Origin: Pseudomonadota bacterium
Lineage (GTDB): Bacteria; Pseudomonadota; Gammaproteobacteria; Steroidobacterales; Woeseiaceae
Direction of reading: 5' to 3'
Length of the DNA stretch: 7,617 nt
NCBI GenBank assembly: GCA_022360335.1
Contig: JAKSCZ010000100.1
Coordinates: 1-7,617, forward strand
A program made the translations under genes and the position numbers. This document shows positions 6,377 through 7,617 of this stretch, one piece after another. The notes below the pieces were generated by a model. It was not told where the DNA came from, did no database searches, and saw nothing but the letters and a program-made list of their open reading frames with translations. Every line of letters begins with the position of its first letter. Position 1 is the stretch's first letter.

Positions 6377-7617
6377 CGGCCTGCCTCGCGTATCTGGATC
6401 CGGCTGTTGATCCTGTCGGCCACCCGGTCGGTCGACTGGATCGAGGCAACGAAGCGGTCCGACTCGTCGATCGTCTTCTGGATGTTGCCCACCGTCTCTA
6501 CGTCGGGTGTCGTGACGCGCACGTCGATGACGCCCGCGCGGTAACTGACGGCTTCGACCGCGGCGTCGTCGTTCTCGTCGATCGCGACGGCCAGCCGTTC
6601 GAGGGACGACAGGAAAACGGGCACCGCCGTGCCGGCGCCGAGACTGCGCCTGATCGAGTCCACGACGGCGACCGGGTCCAGGATTTCACGGGTGTCGCCC
6701 GGATTGATCTGCCCGTACTCCTGCGCAAATTGCGCACGCAGGCCGGCCTCTTCCTGCGTCAGCCGCCAGTAGTCGACGCTCTTGGCCGTGAAGCCCGCGA
6801 CGACGAGTCCCAGCAACAGGACCGCGGCCCTCGTCCAGGGTCGGAACCACGATCCGTAATCCGCCTTCGGGCCGTACGGCCCCTGCAACAGGTTGACGCC
6901 CTGGCCGCTCGCTACGGTCACGGCGAGCCGCGGCAGGGCCCCGTCGGGGAGCAGGTTGAGGTCCACGCTGTGCAGCTCATGGCGCAACGCGATCCAGTCG
7001 TGCGAGAGGCGTTCCTCATCCTCGGCGCCGCAATGGACCACGAGATGACCCGCCTGCTCGGGCGGCGCGTCGTCGGAGCGTTCGGTCAGTTGCCCGGCCG
7101 CTATGAGTACGTCGCTGGGCGTGACGCCCTGCATGGCGAACTCGGTGTCGGCGCCGTCATTGAACATCACGCAATCGCGCTCGACGAGCGCGCTCAGCGT
7201 CCCGGGGATGCGGGCCAGACCGTAATTTTCCGGGATGAGCTTCCACGGCTGAATGCCGGCTTCGCCGAAGCGGGCGAGCCAGGCATCGAGGGTCCCGCGG
7301 GCGACCGCGGCAACGGGCCGGACGCCGGACGCCCGTCTTTCGCCGGCGGCGAAGTGCATGGCATCGACTTCGTCGGCGACCTGTTCTTCGAGTGCGTAGG
7401 GCAGGGCCGCGTCGAGCCTCGCCCGGCTCCGCACCGGAAAATCGACGGTCGTCGTCAGCGTTTCGACGGCGGGCACGAGGACGATGACGGGCCGGCCCCG
7501 CACTTCCGCGGCGGCCTCTTCGAGCGTTCCGCTCGACGGCGCACTTCGGCGAGTGCCGTTGTCATCGGCGACGATCCACTCGACCGTCGGGTCGGCGTCT
7601 CGCGCCAGGCGTATGAC
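6373..7617 (-). CDS. gspL: Type II secretion system protein L (GspL), 5' partial
   Basis: Inner-membrane protein whose cytoplasmic actin-like domain recruits the secretion ATPase GspE and whose periplasmic domain pairs with GspM. The frame stays open to the right edge, giving 414 visible residues. The visible start VIRLARDADPTVEWIVADD matches the usual GspL N-terminus, so only a few residues and the start codon are missing. The GTG at 7503-7501 would remove the first cytoplasmic strands and is not the start. Visible marks: RPVIVLVP (41-48), ALPYALEEQVADEVDAMHFA (71-90, family hallmark), NLLQGPYGPK (242-251, just before the membrane), a membrane segment at about 263-281 (AAVLLLGLVVAGFTAKSV), a short coiled stretch, then a ferredoxin-like periplasmic domain from about 310 to the end. 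The stop overlaps the gspM start by four bases. gspK is expected upstream, outside the window. Confidence 0.95.
   Translation of the reverse strand, partial: VIRLARDADPTVEWIVADDNGTRRSAPSSGTLEEAAAEVRGRPVIVLVPAVETLTTTVDFPVRSRARLDAALPYALEEQVADEVDAMHFAAGERRASGVRPVAAVARGTLDAWLARFGEAGIQPWKLIPENYGLARIPGTLSALVERDCVMFNDGADTEFAMQGVTPSDVLIAAGQLTERSDDAPPEQAGHLVVHCGAEDEERLSHDWIALRHELHSVDLNLLPDGALPRLAVTVASGQGVNLLQGPYGPKADYGSWFRPWTRAAVLLLGLVVAGFTAKSVDYWRLTQEEAGLRAQFAQEYGQINPGDTREILDPVAVVDSIRRSLGAGTAVPVFLSSLERLAVAIDENDDAAVEAVSYRAGVIDVRVTTPDVETVGNIQKTIDESDRFVASIQSTDRVADRINSRIQIREAGR
6384..6387 (-). promoter_or_regulatory. Ribosome binding site of gspM
   Basis: On the minus strand GAGG lies seven bases before the GTG start of gspM, inside the last codons of gspL. 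It supports the GTG start and local re-initiation after the gspL stop. Confidence 0.45.

Noticed and set aside
5966..6544. A plus-strand open frame opposite gspM and the end of gspL.
   Set aside because: It is antisense to two confidently identified genes, with no family resemblance.
6869..6882. A perfect 14-base palindrome, GGGCCGTACGGCCC.
   Set aside because: It encodes the conserved G-P-Y-G-P of GspL. G+C-rich codons for that peptide produce the palindrome, so no operator or site is claimed.

Overview
The window is G+C-rich (roughly two thirds by eye) and reads as ordinary chromosomal DNA of a gammaproteobacterium. The type II secretion genes point that way, as does the gammaproteobacterial-type pairing of an AddB-like nuclease with an AddA-like helicase. 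The style resembles environmental, deep-branching lineages such as Woeseiales/Steroidobacterales, but that finer placement is only a guess. I see no RNA genes, mobile elements, CRISPR arrays or phage genes, and no uncovered gap longer than nine bases.

Left two thirds (1-5135, + strand): a DNA double-strand-break repair pair. The first gene is cut by the left edge. It is an AddB-like protein ending in a PD-(D/E)XK nuclease domain. It overlaps by 11 bases a complete 1124-residue AddA/RecB-type UvrD helicase that carries its own C-terminal nuclease. Together they should form a two-subunit helicase-nuclease that resects broken DNA ends before RecA loading. Both nuclease sites look intact. The AddB-like subunit, however, appears to have lost all four cysteines that hold the iron-sulfur cluster in AddB relatives. 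This is the most interesting observation here.

Right third (5145-7617, - strand): the distal end of a type II secretion operon in the canonical order gspL-gspM-gspN. gspL is cut by the right edge and lacks only a few N-terminal residues. The genes are joined by 4-base start/stop overlaps (GTGA and TTGA), so they are probably translationally coupled. GspL and GspM form the inner-membrane assembly platform. GspN is an accessory inner-membrane/periplasmic protein found in a subset of these systems. gspK and the earlier gsp genes would be expected just beyond the right edge.

The two operons converge with nine bases between their stop codons. A short inverted repeat covers both stops. No promoter is visible in the window; both transcription units must start outside it. 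I found no convincing new biological system.
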